DNA from: Neobacillus citreus
Lineage (GTDB): Bacteria; Bacillota; Bacilli; Bacillales; Cytobacillaceae
Direction: 5' to 3'
Length of the DNA: 32,292 nucleotides
Assembly (NCBI RefSeq): GCF_018343545.2
Contig: NZ_JAGYPE020000065.1
Coordinates: forward strand, 1 to 32,292
Within the stretch, counting starts at the first letter, position 1. The number at the start of each line of letters is the position of its first letter. Shown piece by piece: positions 1 through 7,367 of the stretch. Under the pieces are notes generated by a model that searched no databases, was not told the DNA's origin, and saw only the letters and a program-made list of their open reading frames with translations. The position numbers and the translations under genes are program-made.

Positions 1-1
1 A

Positions 2-481
2 ATGATGGCAAGCAAACAGAAAAATATGACACCCGAGCAGCAAAAATACCAGCAGCTTCAACAAAAGCACGAAAAGAAACGGCCAGTTTTAAAAAATTGT
101 ATCAGGGCTTTTTTTGTTGGCGGACTGATATGCGCAATTGGCCAGGCCATCAGTTATTTTTACATTTACTTTTTTAATTTTACGGAACAAAGTGTCGGGA
201 ATCCAACGGTGGCCACAATGGTGTTTCTCTCCATGCTCTTGACCGGCTTCGGTGTTTATGATCGGCTGGGGCAGTTTGCCGGGGCGGGGAGTGCAGTTCC
301 GGTCACGGGTTTTGGCAACGCCGTTATCTCCGCAGCCATTGAACATCGCACAGAGGGGTTTGTGTTAGGGGTTGGCGGCAATATGTTTAAGCTTGCAGGC
401 TCAGTTCTTCTTTTTGGTGTATTTGCAGCCTTTGTGGTAGCGCTGATTAGAACGGTTTTAAGCATTTGGGGGGTTTTGTAA
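2..481 (+). CDS. spoVAC: Stage V sporulation protein AC (SpoVAC)
   Basis: Integral membrane component of the SpoVA channel, which moves Ca-dipicolinic acid into the forespore and releases it at germination (family knowledge). The 159-residue protein has a charged, Lys/Gln-rich N-terminus of about 30 residues, then several hydrophobic segments (about 35-60, 70-90, 125-155). The stretch GQFAGAGSAVPVTGFGNAV near residues 89-107 is the conserved SpoVAC/SpoVAE signature and recurs in the SpoVAEb protein downstream. The gene begins at the window edge with two adjacent ATG codons (2 and 5), so its ribosome binding site and any upstream spoVA genes cannot be seen. The spoVAD start codon follows its stop directly. 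Confidence 0.93.
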   Translation: MMASKQKNMTPEQQKYQQLQQKHEKKRPVLKNCIRAFFVGGLICAIGQAISYFYIYFFNFTEQSVGNPTVATMVFLSMLLTGFGVYDRLGQFAGAGSAVPVTGFGNAVISAAIEHRTEGFVLGVGGNMFKLAGSVLLFGVFAAFVVALIRTVLSIWGVL

Positions 482-1498
482 TTGCTAAAAGGACATCAAT
501 CGTGGGTCTTTCAAAATAAACCGATGATATCGGCGACTGGGGTAACAGGGGGCCCCTTTGAGGCTAACGGAAACTTGGCAAATGACTTCGATTTATTGTA
601 TGAAGACCTATGGATGGGCCAGGAGTCCTATGAAAAAGCCCATCGAATCTTGCTTGAAGAAGCGATAAAAATTGCACTGGATAAAGCAAATATTGAGAAA
701 GAAAAAATTCAATTTTTAATTGCCGGTGATTTAATTAATCAAATAACGCCAACTAGCTTTACAGCAAGGACTATGCAGATTCCCTATTTCGGTTTATTTG
801 GGGCTTGTTCCACTTCCATGGAAGGCTTAGCGCTAGCCTCATTTATTGTCAATTATCAGGGAGCACAAAATGTGGTGACGGGAGCATCTAGCCACAATGC
901 CGCGGTTGAAAAACAGTTTCGCTATCCAACAGAATACGGCAGCCAAAAGCCTCCGACGGCTCAATGGACGGTTACAGGGGCTGGTGTTGGAATCATTCAG
1001 CCAAACGAACCGGGGAAGAAAAACCCTGTCACAATATCTGCAACCATTGGAAAGGTAATTGATATGGGTTTGACAGACCCGTTCAATATGGGAGGTGCAA
1101 TGGCTCCTGCAGCAGCAGATACGATTATGGCCCATTTTCGGGATCTTGACCTTGATCCATCTTATTATGACCTAATTATTACTGGAGACTTGGGGAGAGT
1201 CGGCCATGACGCTGCTTTTGAATTAATTAACAAAAGCGGACTTAAGCTTGAAAGAAAGCAATTTCAGGATTGCGGGATCCTCATCTATAAGGATGACCAG
1301 CCCGTTCAATCCGGAGCAAGCGGAGCAGGATGTTCAGCGACAGTATTGTATGGACATTTACTGAATGAAATGAGGAAGGGTACATACAGACGGATTTTGC
1401 TTGTTGCTACCGGTGCATTGTTATCCCCGCTCACCTTTCAACAAAATGAATCGATTCCATGTATTGCCCATGCAGTTGGCATAGAAATGAACAATTAA
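482..1498 (+). CDS. spoVAD: Stage V sporulation protein AD (SpoVAD)
   Basis: SpoVAD is the peripheral, dipicolinic-acid-binding subunit of the SpoVA channel and has a thiolase fold (family knowledge). The 338-residue product contains the thiolase-like segment FGACSTSMEGLALA (about residues 103-116), a conserved GASSHNAAVEKQFRYPTE stretch and a C-terminal SGASGAGCSATV motif, and its length is normal. It starts with TTG immediately after the spoVAC stop; a run of six G just upstream is the likely ribosome binding site, so the two genes are probably translationally coupled. The spoVAEb gene follows within 15 bases. Confidence 0.95.
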   Translation: MLKGHQSWVFQNKPMISATGVTGGPFEANGNLANDFDLLYEDLWMGQESYEKAHRILLEEAIKIALDKANIEKEKIQFLIAGDLINQITPTSFTARTMQIPYFGLFGACSTSMEGLALASFIVNYQGAQNVVTGASSHNAAVEKQFRYPTEYGSQKPPTAQWTVTGAGVGIIQPNEPGKKNPVTISATIGKVIDMGLTDPFNMGGAMAPAAADTIMAHFRDLDLDPSYYDLIITGDLGRVGHDAAFELINKSGLKLERKQFQDCGILIYKDDQPVQSGASGAGCSATVLYGHLLNEMRKGTYRRILLVATGALLSPLTFQQNESIPCIAHAVGIEMNN

Positions 1499-1511
1499 AG
1501 GGGTGACGATT

Positions 1512-1868
1512 ATGTTAGCGATGTTTTTTTGGGCCTTTGTCATAGGCGGATTGATTTGTGTCATTGGCCAGCTATTATTTGATGTTGCCAAGCTTACACC
1601 AGGCCATACGTTAAGCTTATTGGTTGTAGCCGGGGCGATTTTAGCGGGATTTGGGTTGTATGAGCCACTTATTAATTTTGCCGGAGCAGGCGCGACCATT
1701 CCGATAACCAGCTTTGGAAATGCATTGGTTCACGGAGCGCTTGATGATGCCAACAACCATGGGCTAATAGGCGTGTTAACCGGGATGTTTCAGGTGACCA
1801 GTTCAGGAGTGTCAGCCGCGATTATTTTTGGATTTATTGGAGCACTCGTATTTAAGCCAAAAGGGTAA
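1512..1868 (+). CDS. spoVAEb: Stage V sporulation protein AE, SpoVAEb type
   Basis: Small integral membrane SpoVA subunit, 118 residues and almost wholly hydrophobic, with three to four membrane segments. It carries the motif FAGAGATIPITSFGNALVHGA (central residues), the same signature as in SpoVAC, which marks the SpoVAC/SpoVAEb family. A GTG at 1503 could also start the frame, but it lies inside the AAAGGGGTGA ribosome binding site, so ATG 1512 is chosen. No spoVAEa or spoVAF gene follows, unlike the long B. subtilis operon. The run therefore resembles the short C-D-Eb form found as a second spoVA copy in several Bacillaceae (inference). Confidence 0.92.
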   Translation: MLAMFFWAFVIGGLICVIGQLLFDVAKLTPGHTLSLLVVAGAILAGFGLYEPLINFAGAGATIPITSFGNALVHGALDDANNHGLIGVLTGMFQVTSSGVSAAIIFGFIGALVFKPKG

Positions 1869-1914
1869 ATGCTGATTTTTTTCTTAAATGGATGAATAGC
1901 TTATTCGTGCCTAT

Positions 1915-1941
1915 ACACTTTTTTAGTGATTTCATATTGTA
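1915..1941 (+). promoter_or_regulatory. Candidate sigma-K promoter of yjcZ
   Basis: The -10 element CATATTGTA at 1933-1941 fits the sigma-K consensus CATAnnnTA, and an AC at 1915-1916 lies 16 bases upstream as the minimal -35. It sits about 35 bases ahead of the yjcZ start. The same arrangement recurs before spoVIF, which strengthens both calls. Confidence 0.5.
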
Positions 1942-1975
1942 TTAATGAGATTACTAAAGAGAGGTGAATCTATCT

Positions 1976-2095
1976 ATGTGGGGTTGTGGAGGTTACGGCT
2001 ACGGCTACGGTGGTGGTTTTGGCTACGGCGGCAGCTTCGTACTAATCGTCGTACTATTCATTCTATTAATCATTGTAGGTGCTAGCTGGTATTAA
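1976..2095 (+). CDS. YjcZ-family small sporulation membrane protein
   Basis: A 39-residue protein. The N-terminal half is Gly/Tyr-rich (MWGCGGYGYGYGGGFGYGG), followed by one hydrophobic helix (FVLIVVLFILLIIVGASW) that ends the protein. This is the hallmark of the YjcZ family of tiny sporulation proteins. In B. subtilis yjcZ lies close to spoVIF, as here. GAGGTGA at 1961-1967 serves as ribosome binding site for ATG 1976. A candidate sigma-K promoter precedes it and a terminator follows, so it is probably a single-gene late mother-cell transcript. Its molecular role is unknown. Confidence 0.9.
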   Translation: MWGCGGYGYGYGGGFGYGGSFVLIVVLFILLIIVGASWY

Positions 2096-2114
2096 TAGGT
2101 GAATGGACTATAGG

Positions 2115-2151
2115 AAAGGATGGCCATTTTTTGGCTATCCTTTTCTTTTTT
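2115..2151 (+). terminator. Rho-independent terminator after yjcZ
   Basis: AAAGGATGGCCA at 2115-2126 pairs, with one wobble, with TGGCTATCCTTT, followed by a T-rich run. Confidence 0.8.
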
Positions 2152-2152
2152 C

Positions 2153-2179
2153 ACCATTTTTTCATTCCTTCATACAATA
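2153..2179 (+). promoter_or_regulatory. Candidate sigma-K promoter of spoVIF
   Basis: CACC at 2152-2155 supplies the -35 AC, and CATACAATA at 2171-2179 matches the -10 consensus CATAnnnTA, with 16 bases between AC and CATA. spoVIF (yjcC) of B. subtilis is known to be sigma-K dependent, which agrees. Confidence 0.6.
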
Positions 2180-2205
2180 AAGTAGTTTATGAAGGAGTGT
2201 GAATT

Positions 2206-2466
2206 TTGATCATGGATAATGGTTTCTTTAAAAATATAGAGAAAAAAACTGGCGTAAATATGAAAGATATTTTTGATTTGGCTAATTCTCTTCAGAATGC
2301 CAACTTTAAAGACGAAAAGACAGTCCGTGGAGTCATTCGCAAAGTATCTCAGCTTGCAAACAAGCCGATTAGTAAGGAATTAGAAGATCAGATTTGCAAT
2401 ACCATCATTAAAGATGGAAAAAGTCTTGATTTCAATACCATTTCAAACATGATGAATAAGAAATAA
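2206..2466 (+). CDS. spoVIF: Stage VI sporulation protein F (SpoVIF)
   Basis: SpoVIF is a small mother-cell protein needed for proper coat assembly through GerE activity in B. subtilis (family knowledge). The 86-residue product is fully soluble and helical, opening MIMDNGFFKNIEKKTGVNMKDIF and ending NTISNMMNKK, and its length matches the family. TTG 2206 is preferred over ATG 2212 because AAGGAG at 2192-2197 lies 8 bases from the TTG but 14 from the ATG. The neighbours (yjcZ upstream, yjcD convergent downstream) are the same as in B. subtilis. A candidate sigma-K promoter lies upstream. Confidence 0.92.
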   Translation: MIMDNGFFKNIEKKTGVNMKDIFDLANSLQNANFKDEKTVRGVIRKVSQLANKPISKELEDQICNTIIKDGKSLDFNTISNMMNKK

Positions 2467-2467
2467 G

Positions 2468-2506
2468 AAAAAAGGCCGCTTTCCTTATTGGAATTTGGCC
2501 TTTTTG
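2468..2506. terminator. Shared bidirectional terminator between spoVIF and yjcD
   Basis: AAAAAAGGCC at 2468-2477 pairs with GGCCTTTTT at 2497-2505. The A-run on one side and T-run on the other allow termination in both directions. The hairpin overlaps the last codons of yjcD. Confidence 0.8.
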
Positions 2507-4800
2507 CTTATTTTTAAAAGTGGTGCGAGAAATCTGGAACGGTTGGCTTTTTTTCCTCTTCGATTGTCCGGAATAGATAAATATAGACCTTCTTGAGCCC
2601 GGGTCATAGCAACATAAAACAGCCTTCGTTCTTCTTCGAGTCCGGAAAAGTCCCCGTTTCGACTTGTTTCCAATGCGTAGTCGTGCGGGAGGCTGCCGTC
2701 GACTGCGCCAAGCAAATATACATATTTATACTCAAGTCCCTTAGCCCTGTGAATGGTGCTTAAGGTGATAGCATCGCGAAAATGTTTGCTTAAATTTTTT
2801 ATTTCCTTATTCATCGCTGCCATATGTTCAGCATGTTCTAAAAAAACGTCGATCGTGTCAAAGCTCTTTGCCGCCACTTTTAAATCCTTCAAATCATCTG
2901 ATCCTTTTTCGATTTGATTTGCCTCGTTGCCGCGTTTTTTAAGAAAATCCAGGAAGCCTATTTCCTTTTCAATCTTTTCAATCGCTTTTGCCGGTGTCAA
3001 GGTTTTAAGGGCGCGAATCAGCGGTACTGCCTTTTTTAATTTTTTTTCCTGAAAGGCATGGGATGTTTTTAAATGCATCAGTGCCTCAAGGAGACTGCAG
3101 TCCTGAAGGATACTAAGTGCTTTCATGTCCTTCAGGGCCGATTGTTTTAAAAATAATAATGGCAAAATTTCTGTCATGCTGTTTGGATCTTCTTCATTTA
3201 AGCTGACCTTTAAAAAGGCTAGGGCGCATCTAATGATATAACGGTCATAAAAGGCTTCAGCGTCCATGTCGATTTTAAAAGGAAGATTCGAACGCGCCAG
3301 CCGTTCAAACACGGCCCTTGAAGCAGCATTGGTCCGATACAAAATCGCAAAATCAGCGGGATTTGCTCCGTTTGCAATCCGCTCAGAAATATCAGTGACA
3401 ATCATAGTGGCTTCTTCCTCTTCGTCAAAAGGGAAAAAGATAAGTGGCATTTCAACGCTAGAAAATTGCGCCTGCATTTTTTTTGCTTTTCTCAATTTAT
3501 TAGCAGAAATTACTTGATTGGCGGCCGAAACAATCTCATGAGATGAACGGTAATTTTGTTCAAGCGTTACAGTCTTTGATGAATGGAAGTCCATTTCAAA
3601 TTCAAGCAGAAAATTTGGGTCGCTTCCTCTGAAGGAGTAAATGGCCTGGTCATCGTCACCAACAGCACAAACATTTTTGTGCTTATTCGATAGTAGTTTA
3701 ATCAATTCATATTGAACCTTGTTGATGTCCTGGAACTCATCGATTAAAAAATATTGAAATCGGTCTTGATAATACTCCAATATGGCAGGAGTGGTTTTCA
3801 ACAGCTGATAGCAGCCGATTAGCATGTCATCAAAATCAAACAAACTTTCACGGTTTTTGTAATCCTCATATTTTTTATATAAAATTGCGGTTTTTTCTTC
3901 CCATTCTGATGCCGGTCTGACCTCTGCGGGGAGAAGCATCGTATTTTTCCATAGTCCAATTTGCTGCAGTGCTAGATCATAAGCAAATTCCTTTTCGGAC
4001 AAATCGAGTTCTTTACCGGCCTCTTTCAAAATTCTATCCCGCTGCCACTCTTTTTTTAACAGCTTGTCAGAGGACCAACTGGCGGCATCATGGAACATGA
4101 GAATCCGGTAAAAGATACTGTGGAACGTGCCGGTTATGAGCTGCTGGATTTTTTCACGCTTCATATTTGGATAGGAAAGAAGGCGATTTTTCATTTCAGC
4201 TGCTGCTTTGGTGGTGAATGTAACCAACATGATGGTTCGAGGATCGATTTGTTTAGCCTCGAGCATGAACGCGGTCCGGCAAGTCAGCACTCTTGTTTTG
4301 CCGCTTCCGGCACCGGCAAGCACTAATAAGGGGCCTTCCGTATCTATTACTGCTTTCGTCTGACTATCATCTAAAATAACTCCATTTGCTGATAGCTGCT
4401 GCAAATAGGGGGGAAGGCTTCCTGGAGAATTTGTCTGTGTTTGCTTAAACGGAACTTTATATTCGATAGGTTTTGCTGTTTTAAATTTTACAGGAGCAGA
4501 ATTTTCTTCTGTAATGGTTCTGCCCTGGGGAATTCTAAACCCGTTTCGTTCAATATAGTGATTTTCTGTTTGTGGCTGAAGCCCTGTGTCAAGTCTTCCT
4601 GGTACCGGACATCTCTTTTCCGGTAAAGAATGGTGGAAAAAATGGGGGTCACTTAGGATTCCCAGATACAGCTGCACCTTTTCTTTACAAGTAGGACAAG
4701 ATAGTTCGCCTCTTTTGCCGGCGATGTAAATAGACTGGAATTCCTCACGATTGAGCTCGTCAATCACAATCTTCCGATTTCGATAAACTGCTGTTTTCAT
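2485..4800 (-). CDS. yjcD: UvrD/Rep-type superfamily 1 DNA helicase YjcD
   Basis: ATP-dependent 3'-5' DNA helicase of the UvrD/PcrA group, 771 residues. Visible motifs in order: Q-like motif DDSQTKAV (144-151), Walker A AGAGSGKT (162-169), Walker B FLIDEFQD, motif III GDDDQAIYSFRGSD, motif IV QNYRSS, motif V TIHRAKGLEY and motif VI FYVAMTRAQ. The first 130 residues are not helicase: they hold a CPTC pair (35-38), FFHH (54-57) and a further Cys at 64, which looks like a small metal-binding module resembling the N-terminal domain of CoiA-type proteins. B. subtilis YjcD has the same size and position next to spoVIF. Start ATG 4800 has GAGGG upstream. The substrate and repair role are unknown. 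Confidence 0.9.
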   Translation of the reverse strand: MKTAVYRNRKIVIDELNREEFQSIYIAGKRGELSCPTCKEKVQLYLGILSDPHFFHHSLPEKRCPVPGRLDTGLQPQTENHYIERNGFRIPQGRTITEENSAPVKFKTAKPIEYKVPFKQTQTNSPGSLPPYLQQLSANGVILDDSQTKAVIDTEGPLLVLAGAGSGKTRVLTCRTAFMLEAKQIDPRTIMLVTFTTKAAAEMKNRLLSYPNMKREKIQQLITGTFHSIFYRILMFHDAASWSSDKLLKKEWQRDRILKEAGKELDLSEKEFAYDLALQQIGLWKNTMLLPAEVRPASEWEEKTAILYKKYEDYKNRESLFDFDDMLIGCYQLLKTTPAILEYYQDRFQYFLIDEFQDINKVQYELIKLLSNKHKNVCAVGDDDQAIYSFRGSDPNFLLEFEMDFHSSKTVTLEQNYRSSHEIVSAANQVISANKLRKAKKMQAQFSSVEMPLIFFPFDEEEEATMIVTDISERIANGANPADFAILYRTNAASRAVFERLARSNLPFKIDMDAEAFYDRYIIRCALAFLKVSLNEEDPNSMTEILPLLFLKQSALKDMKALSILQDCSLLEALMHLKTSHAFQEKKLKKAVPLIRALKTLTPAKAIEKIEKEIGFLDFLKKRGNEANQIEKGSDDLKDLKVAAKSFDTIDVFLEHAEHMAAMNKEIKNLSKHFRDAITLSTIHRAKGLEYKYVYLLGAVDGSLPHDYALETSRNGDFSGLEEERRLFYVAMTRAQEGLYLSIPDNRRGKKANRSRFLAPLLKISKKAKFQ

Positions 4801-4891
4801 TTTTATAACCCTCTATTTTGAAATAAGACATGTTCTATCATATCAAAACCTGGAATGGCGGGAAAGAAGTTTTGAAGAAAACCAATAAAAA

Positions 4892-4921
4892 GCACCTGCC
4901 AACTTTAATATTGGCAAGTGC
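4892..4921 (-). terminator. Terminator of the yjcG-yjcF operon
   Basis: GCACCTGCCAA (4892-4902) pairs with TTGGCAAGTGC (4911-4921) with one wobble; on the minus strand it is followed by TTTTTATT. Confidence 0.8.
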
Positions 4922-4927
4922 ATATTT

Positions 4928-5350
4928 CTATAAATTCTTTACCATTGTTTTGTGAGGAATTCCGGCATCCATGAATTCCTCTGAGACTACCTCGTAGCCC
5001 AATTTTTCGTAAAAGGGGATGGCCTGCGTCTGGGCGTTAAGTTTTAGCTTTCGGAAGTCTTTTTCCCGGGCATGGGATTCGATTGTCTCCATAATGGCTT
5101 TACCGGCACCAATGTTTCTAGCCTCTTTGAGGACGCAAATTCGTTCAACCTTTCCATAGCCCTCAACATTGCGGAATCGTCCGGCCCCTACTGGACTGCC
5201 TTCATGATACAACACAAAATGAGTGGCATCATTTTCAAATTGATCAATTTCCTCTTCAAAGGGGACGTTTTGTTCATCTACAAAAACTATTTTCCGAACT
5301 GTGTAGGCGTCCTCGAGTTCTTTTGGGTTTTCAACAACTTTTACTGTCAC
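4928..5350 (-). CDS. yjcF: GNAT N-acetyltransferase YjcF
   Basis: 140-residue single-domain GNAT enzyme of the ElaA/YjcF type, transferring an acetyl group from acetyl-CoA to an unknown amine. The segment DEQNVPFEEEID near residues 25-36 is typical of this subgroup. The acetyl-CoA-binding motif is VERICVLKEARNIGAGKAIM (RNIGAG about 78-83), and the C-terminal FYEKLGYEV closes the fold. The start is GTG, 6 bases after the yjcG stop, with GGAAAGGAA as ribosome binding site inside the end of yjcG, so the two are co-transcribed. Length and order match B. subtilis yjcG-yjcF. Confidence 0.87.
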   Translation of the reverse strand: MTVKVVENPKELEDAYTVRKIVFVDEQNVPFEEEIDQFENDATHFVLYHEGSPVGAGRFRNVEGYGKVERICVLKEARNIGAGKAIMETIESHAREKDFRKLKLNAQTQAIPFYEKLGYEVVSEEFMDAGIPHKTMVKNL

Positions 5351-5356
5351 TTAGAA

Positions 5357-5869
5357 CTATTCCTTTCCAAACCGAAATGTTTCAGAAACTGTCCAAGAGC
5401 CGTTATCCAGCTGGTAGAGGAGATGGAAACGGTCAATCGTTTCTTCGTGGTCAATTCTTTTCATACGCAGCGACCCGTAAACATCGGAGTGTTCATCATT
5501 GGATAGATTCTGGCCGATCGTAATATGGGGAACAAATGCGTATTCCGGATTTTGTTCGCTAAATTCTTTATTAACTTCTGCATGTAAGGAAGTTAGTTCT
5601 TCTGTCGGCTCAACTTTAAAGTAAATAACATTGTTAACCGGATGAAAAGAACTCACTTTAGTAGTTTTTAAGGTGAAAGGCTGTGTGTTGCCGGCAATTT
5701 TCCGCAGATTATCGGCAAATTCTTTCACATCTTCCTCAGTTGCTTCAAAGGCATTTTTTAATGTCAAATGCGGTGTGATTAAAGCATAATGCGAATCATA
5801 GCGCTTGCGATAAGAATTTGCAAGGTCTTGAAGCTTTTTCGATGGAAAAATAACAACTCCAAATTTCAT
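5357..5869 (-). CDS. yjcG: 2H phosphoesterase / 2'-5' RNA ligase-like protein YjcG
   Basis: 170-residue protein of the 2H phosphoesterase superfamily, whose members act on 2',3'-cyclic or 2'-5' phosphodiesters. The two catalytic HxTx motifs are visible: HLTL at about residues 34-37 and HITI at about 115-118. B. subtilis YjcG has 171 residues and the same motifs, and its structure is known, but its substrate is not established. The start ATG 5869 has GGAGGTACCGC just upstream (AGGAGG-like). It heads a two-gene operon with yjcF. Confidence 0.9.
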   Translation of the reverse strand: MKFGVVIFPSKKLQDLANSYRKRYDSHYALITPHLTLKNAFEATEEDVKEFADNLRKIAGNTQPFTLKTTKVSSFHPVNNVIYFKVEPTEELTSLHAEVNKEFSEQNPEYAFVPHITIGQNLSNDEHSDVYGSLRMKRIDHEETIDRFHLLYQLDNGSWTVSETFRFGKE

Positions 5870-5998
5870 AGCGGTACCTCCGTTTTAAGTAGTGGGTTCT
5901 ATCATAAGTCAAGGAATGACAAGGAAAATAGCGAGTAAAAATGGGTATTTATTATTATAACAAATTTTCTAAATATAATAAATAATCCAAATGGCTTA

Positions 5999-6721
5999 CT
6001 AGAACATCATTTTAAGTGCACGTCGTAAGTCTGGCTGCCAATAGGTCCAAGTGTGATTCCCATTAAATTCATCATAAAAATAACTAAAAGGCTTTTTGGA
6101 AAGGACTTTTGAAAGCTCCCGATTGGGTGTCAGAAAATCGCTGGTTTTTCCATCTGTTGTTTTCACTTCGGTTTCGAGTTTTCCTATGACATGATAAATT
6201 TCCAGTGATAACGGCTCTGTATAATGCTTGGCAGCTTCTAACACAATCTCGTCCACATAGGGAGATTGAAGCAGCACTTTCCCAAATGTATGCGGGTATT
6301 GCAATGCAGTCATTAGGGAAACCGCTGCACCAAGCGAGTCCCCTATAAGTGCTCTAGTTGTCCCAACTTGGTACGTTGGATATTCACTGTCCAAAAAGGG
6401 GACTAATTCATGAGCAAGGAAGCGTATGTATTGCCGGTTTTGGTCTCCGGCAGGATGATATTTTCTGCGGCGGTCCTTTACATTCTTATAGGGTACCCCA
6501 ACAATAATTAAATTTTCCATTTCTTTTATAGAAAGATACTCGTCTGCCACTCGACCAATTCGGCCAAGCTGAAAATAATCACGGCCATCCTGAGCAATCA
6601 GCAGCGAGTATTTATATAGCGGTGAGAAATTGGCTGGAAGGTAAATGAGCAGCTGCATTTCTTCTCCAAGTTCATTGCTGTAAAATGTTTGTTCTGTAAT
6701 GGTACCTCTTGGATAATCCAT
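5999..6721 (-). CDS. yjcH: Esterase YjcH (enterochelin-esterase-like alpha/beta hydrolase)
   Basis: Cytoplasmic alpha/beta hydrolase of the esterase D / Fes-like group. The nucleophile elbow GDSLGAA is in ALIGDSLGAAVSLM, and a C-terminal FNGNHTWTYWQPDL supplies the likely catalytic His. ATG 6721 is chosen over a TTG at 6745: GGGGGGA lies 9 bases upstream of the ATG, and the resulting 240 residues equal the B. subtilis YjcH length. It sits upstream of yjcG-yjcF with a gap of about 130 bases, so it may have a separate promoter. The natural substrate is unknown. Confidence 0.87.
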   Translation of the reverse strand: MDYPRGTITEQTFYSNELGEEMQLLIYLPANFSPLYKYSLLIAQDGRDYFQLGRIGRVADEYLSIKEMENLIIVGVPYKNVKDRRRKYHPAGDQNRQYIRFLAHELVPFLDSEYPTYQVGTTRALIGDSLGAAVSLMTALQYPHTFGKVLLQSPYVDEIVLEAAKHYTEPLSLEIYHVIGKLETEVKTTDGKTSDFLTPNRELSKVLSKKPFSYFYDEFNGNHTWTYWQPDLRRALKMMF

Positions 6722-6825
6722 TTTGAAAAATCCCCCCGAGTTCAACTGTTTTACAAAAAGAATTTTACCATAATGAAAGTGGAAATGCAGAAATGTGTGT
6801 AAGGATAAGGGGGCTAGGTTGAGGA

Positions 6826-7050
6826 TTAATGCAGGTAACGGCTTTTATGATGCTGATCAGGCATGATGGAAAGAATATTGTCCCGTTTAAAGGTACGGAT
6901 TTGTTTCCGCAGCAGGCAGTAGGCGCGAATGTATTCGTCAGTTACCTCTTTAATTATTAAACTTCGCTGGGTAATTTTCTGGTTTTCGGCAAGATAAATC
7001 ATCTCCAAAGGAATATTTTCTTCGATGGAACGAATAAACAGGCCATCCAT
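6826..7050 (-). CDS. Small WYL-like conserved protein
   Basis: 74-residue soluble protein with an excellent ribosome binding site (AAAGGAGGAG, 8 bases before ATG 7050). The pattern IPLEMIYLAENQKITQRSLIIKEV, then DEYIRAYCLLRKQIRTFKRDNILSIMP, resembles the core of a WYL domain (a ligand- or nucleic-acid-sensing fold), without the usual helix-turn-helix part. Stand-alone WYL-like proteins of this size are common in Bacillaceae. No function is assigned. It lies upstream of yjcH on the same strand with a gap of about 100 bases. Confidence 0.7.
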   Translation of the reverse strand: MDGLFIRSIEENIPLEMIYLAENQKITQRSLIIKEVTDEYIRAYCLLRKQIRTFKRDNILSIMPDQHHKSRYLH

Positions 7051-7163
7051 TTTAAAACTCCTCCTTTCTATAAATTATTATAACCGAACATTAGTTCTTT
7101 AATCAATAAAAAGAGGAATGTGTGTTCTATTTTTTTAGAGGGGTATTTAATGAAAAATTGTTA

Positions 7164-7191
7164 TTGACTTTTTTGTTTTTTTTACTATAAT
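7164..7191 (+). promoter_or_regulatory. Sigma-A promoter of the tRNA gene
   Basis: TTGACT at 7164-7169 and TATAAT at 7186-7191 with a 16-base T-rich spacer. The tRNA begins 21 bases after the -10 box. Confidence 0.8.
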
Positions 7192-7212
7192 AATATTTGT
7201 AGCTTAAATATT

Positions 7213-7285
7213 GATCTGTTAGCTCAGCTGGGAGAGCGCAACCTTGACAGGGTTGAGGTCGGGGGTTCGAACCCCTCACAGGTCA
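7213..7285 (+). tRNA. tRNA-Val (GAC anticodon)
   Basis: A full cloverleaf can be drawn by hand. The acceptor GATCTGT pairs with ACAGGTC (one G-U); the D arm is GCTC/GAGC. The anticodon stem CAACC/GGTTG encloses loop TTGACAG, giving anticodon GAC (reads GUC and GUU). The variable loop is AGGTC, and the T arm GGGGG/CCCTC has loop TTCGAAC. The discriminator base is A. The three bases after it are TCA, so the 3' CCA is not encoded and must be added by the nucleotidyltransferase. It stands alone between a promoter and a terminator. Confidence 0.95.
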
Positions 7286-7289
7286 TCAT

Positions 7290-7323
7290 AAATCCTAACA
7301 TCTGCTGATGTTAGGATTTTTAT
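7290..7323 (+). terminator. Terminator of tRNA-Val
   Basis: A perfect 13-base-pair stem, AAATCCTAACATC (7290-7302) with GATGTTAGGATTT (7307-7319), a TGCT loop and a T-rich tail. Confidence 0.9.
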
Positions 7324-7367
7324 TTGTCTTAGGAATGGTGAAAAAATAAATATTAAAAAAGCAAACT

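Noticed and set aside
839..1135. Minus-strand open frame within spoVAD
   Set aside because: Fully inside spoVAD, with no ribosome binding site or homology; a shadow.
5072..5506. Open plus-strand frame of 144 codons opposite yjcF/yjcG
   Set aside because: It lies antisense to two well-supported genes, has no recognisable domain and its codons are those of a shadow frame.
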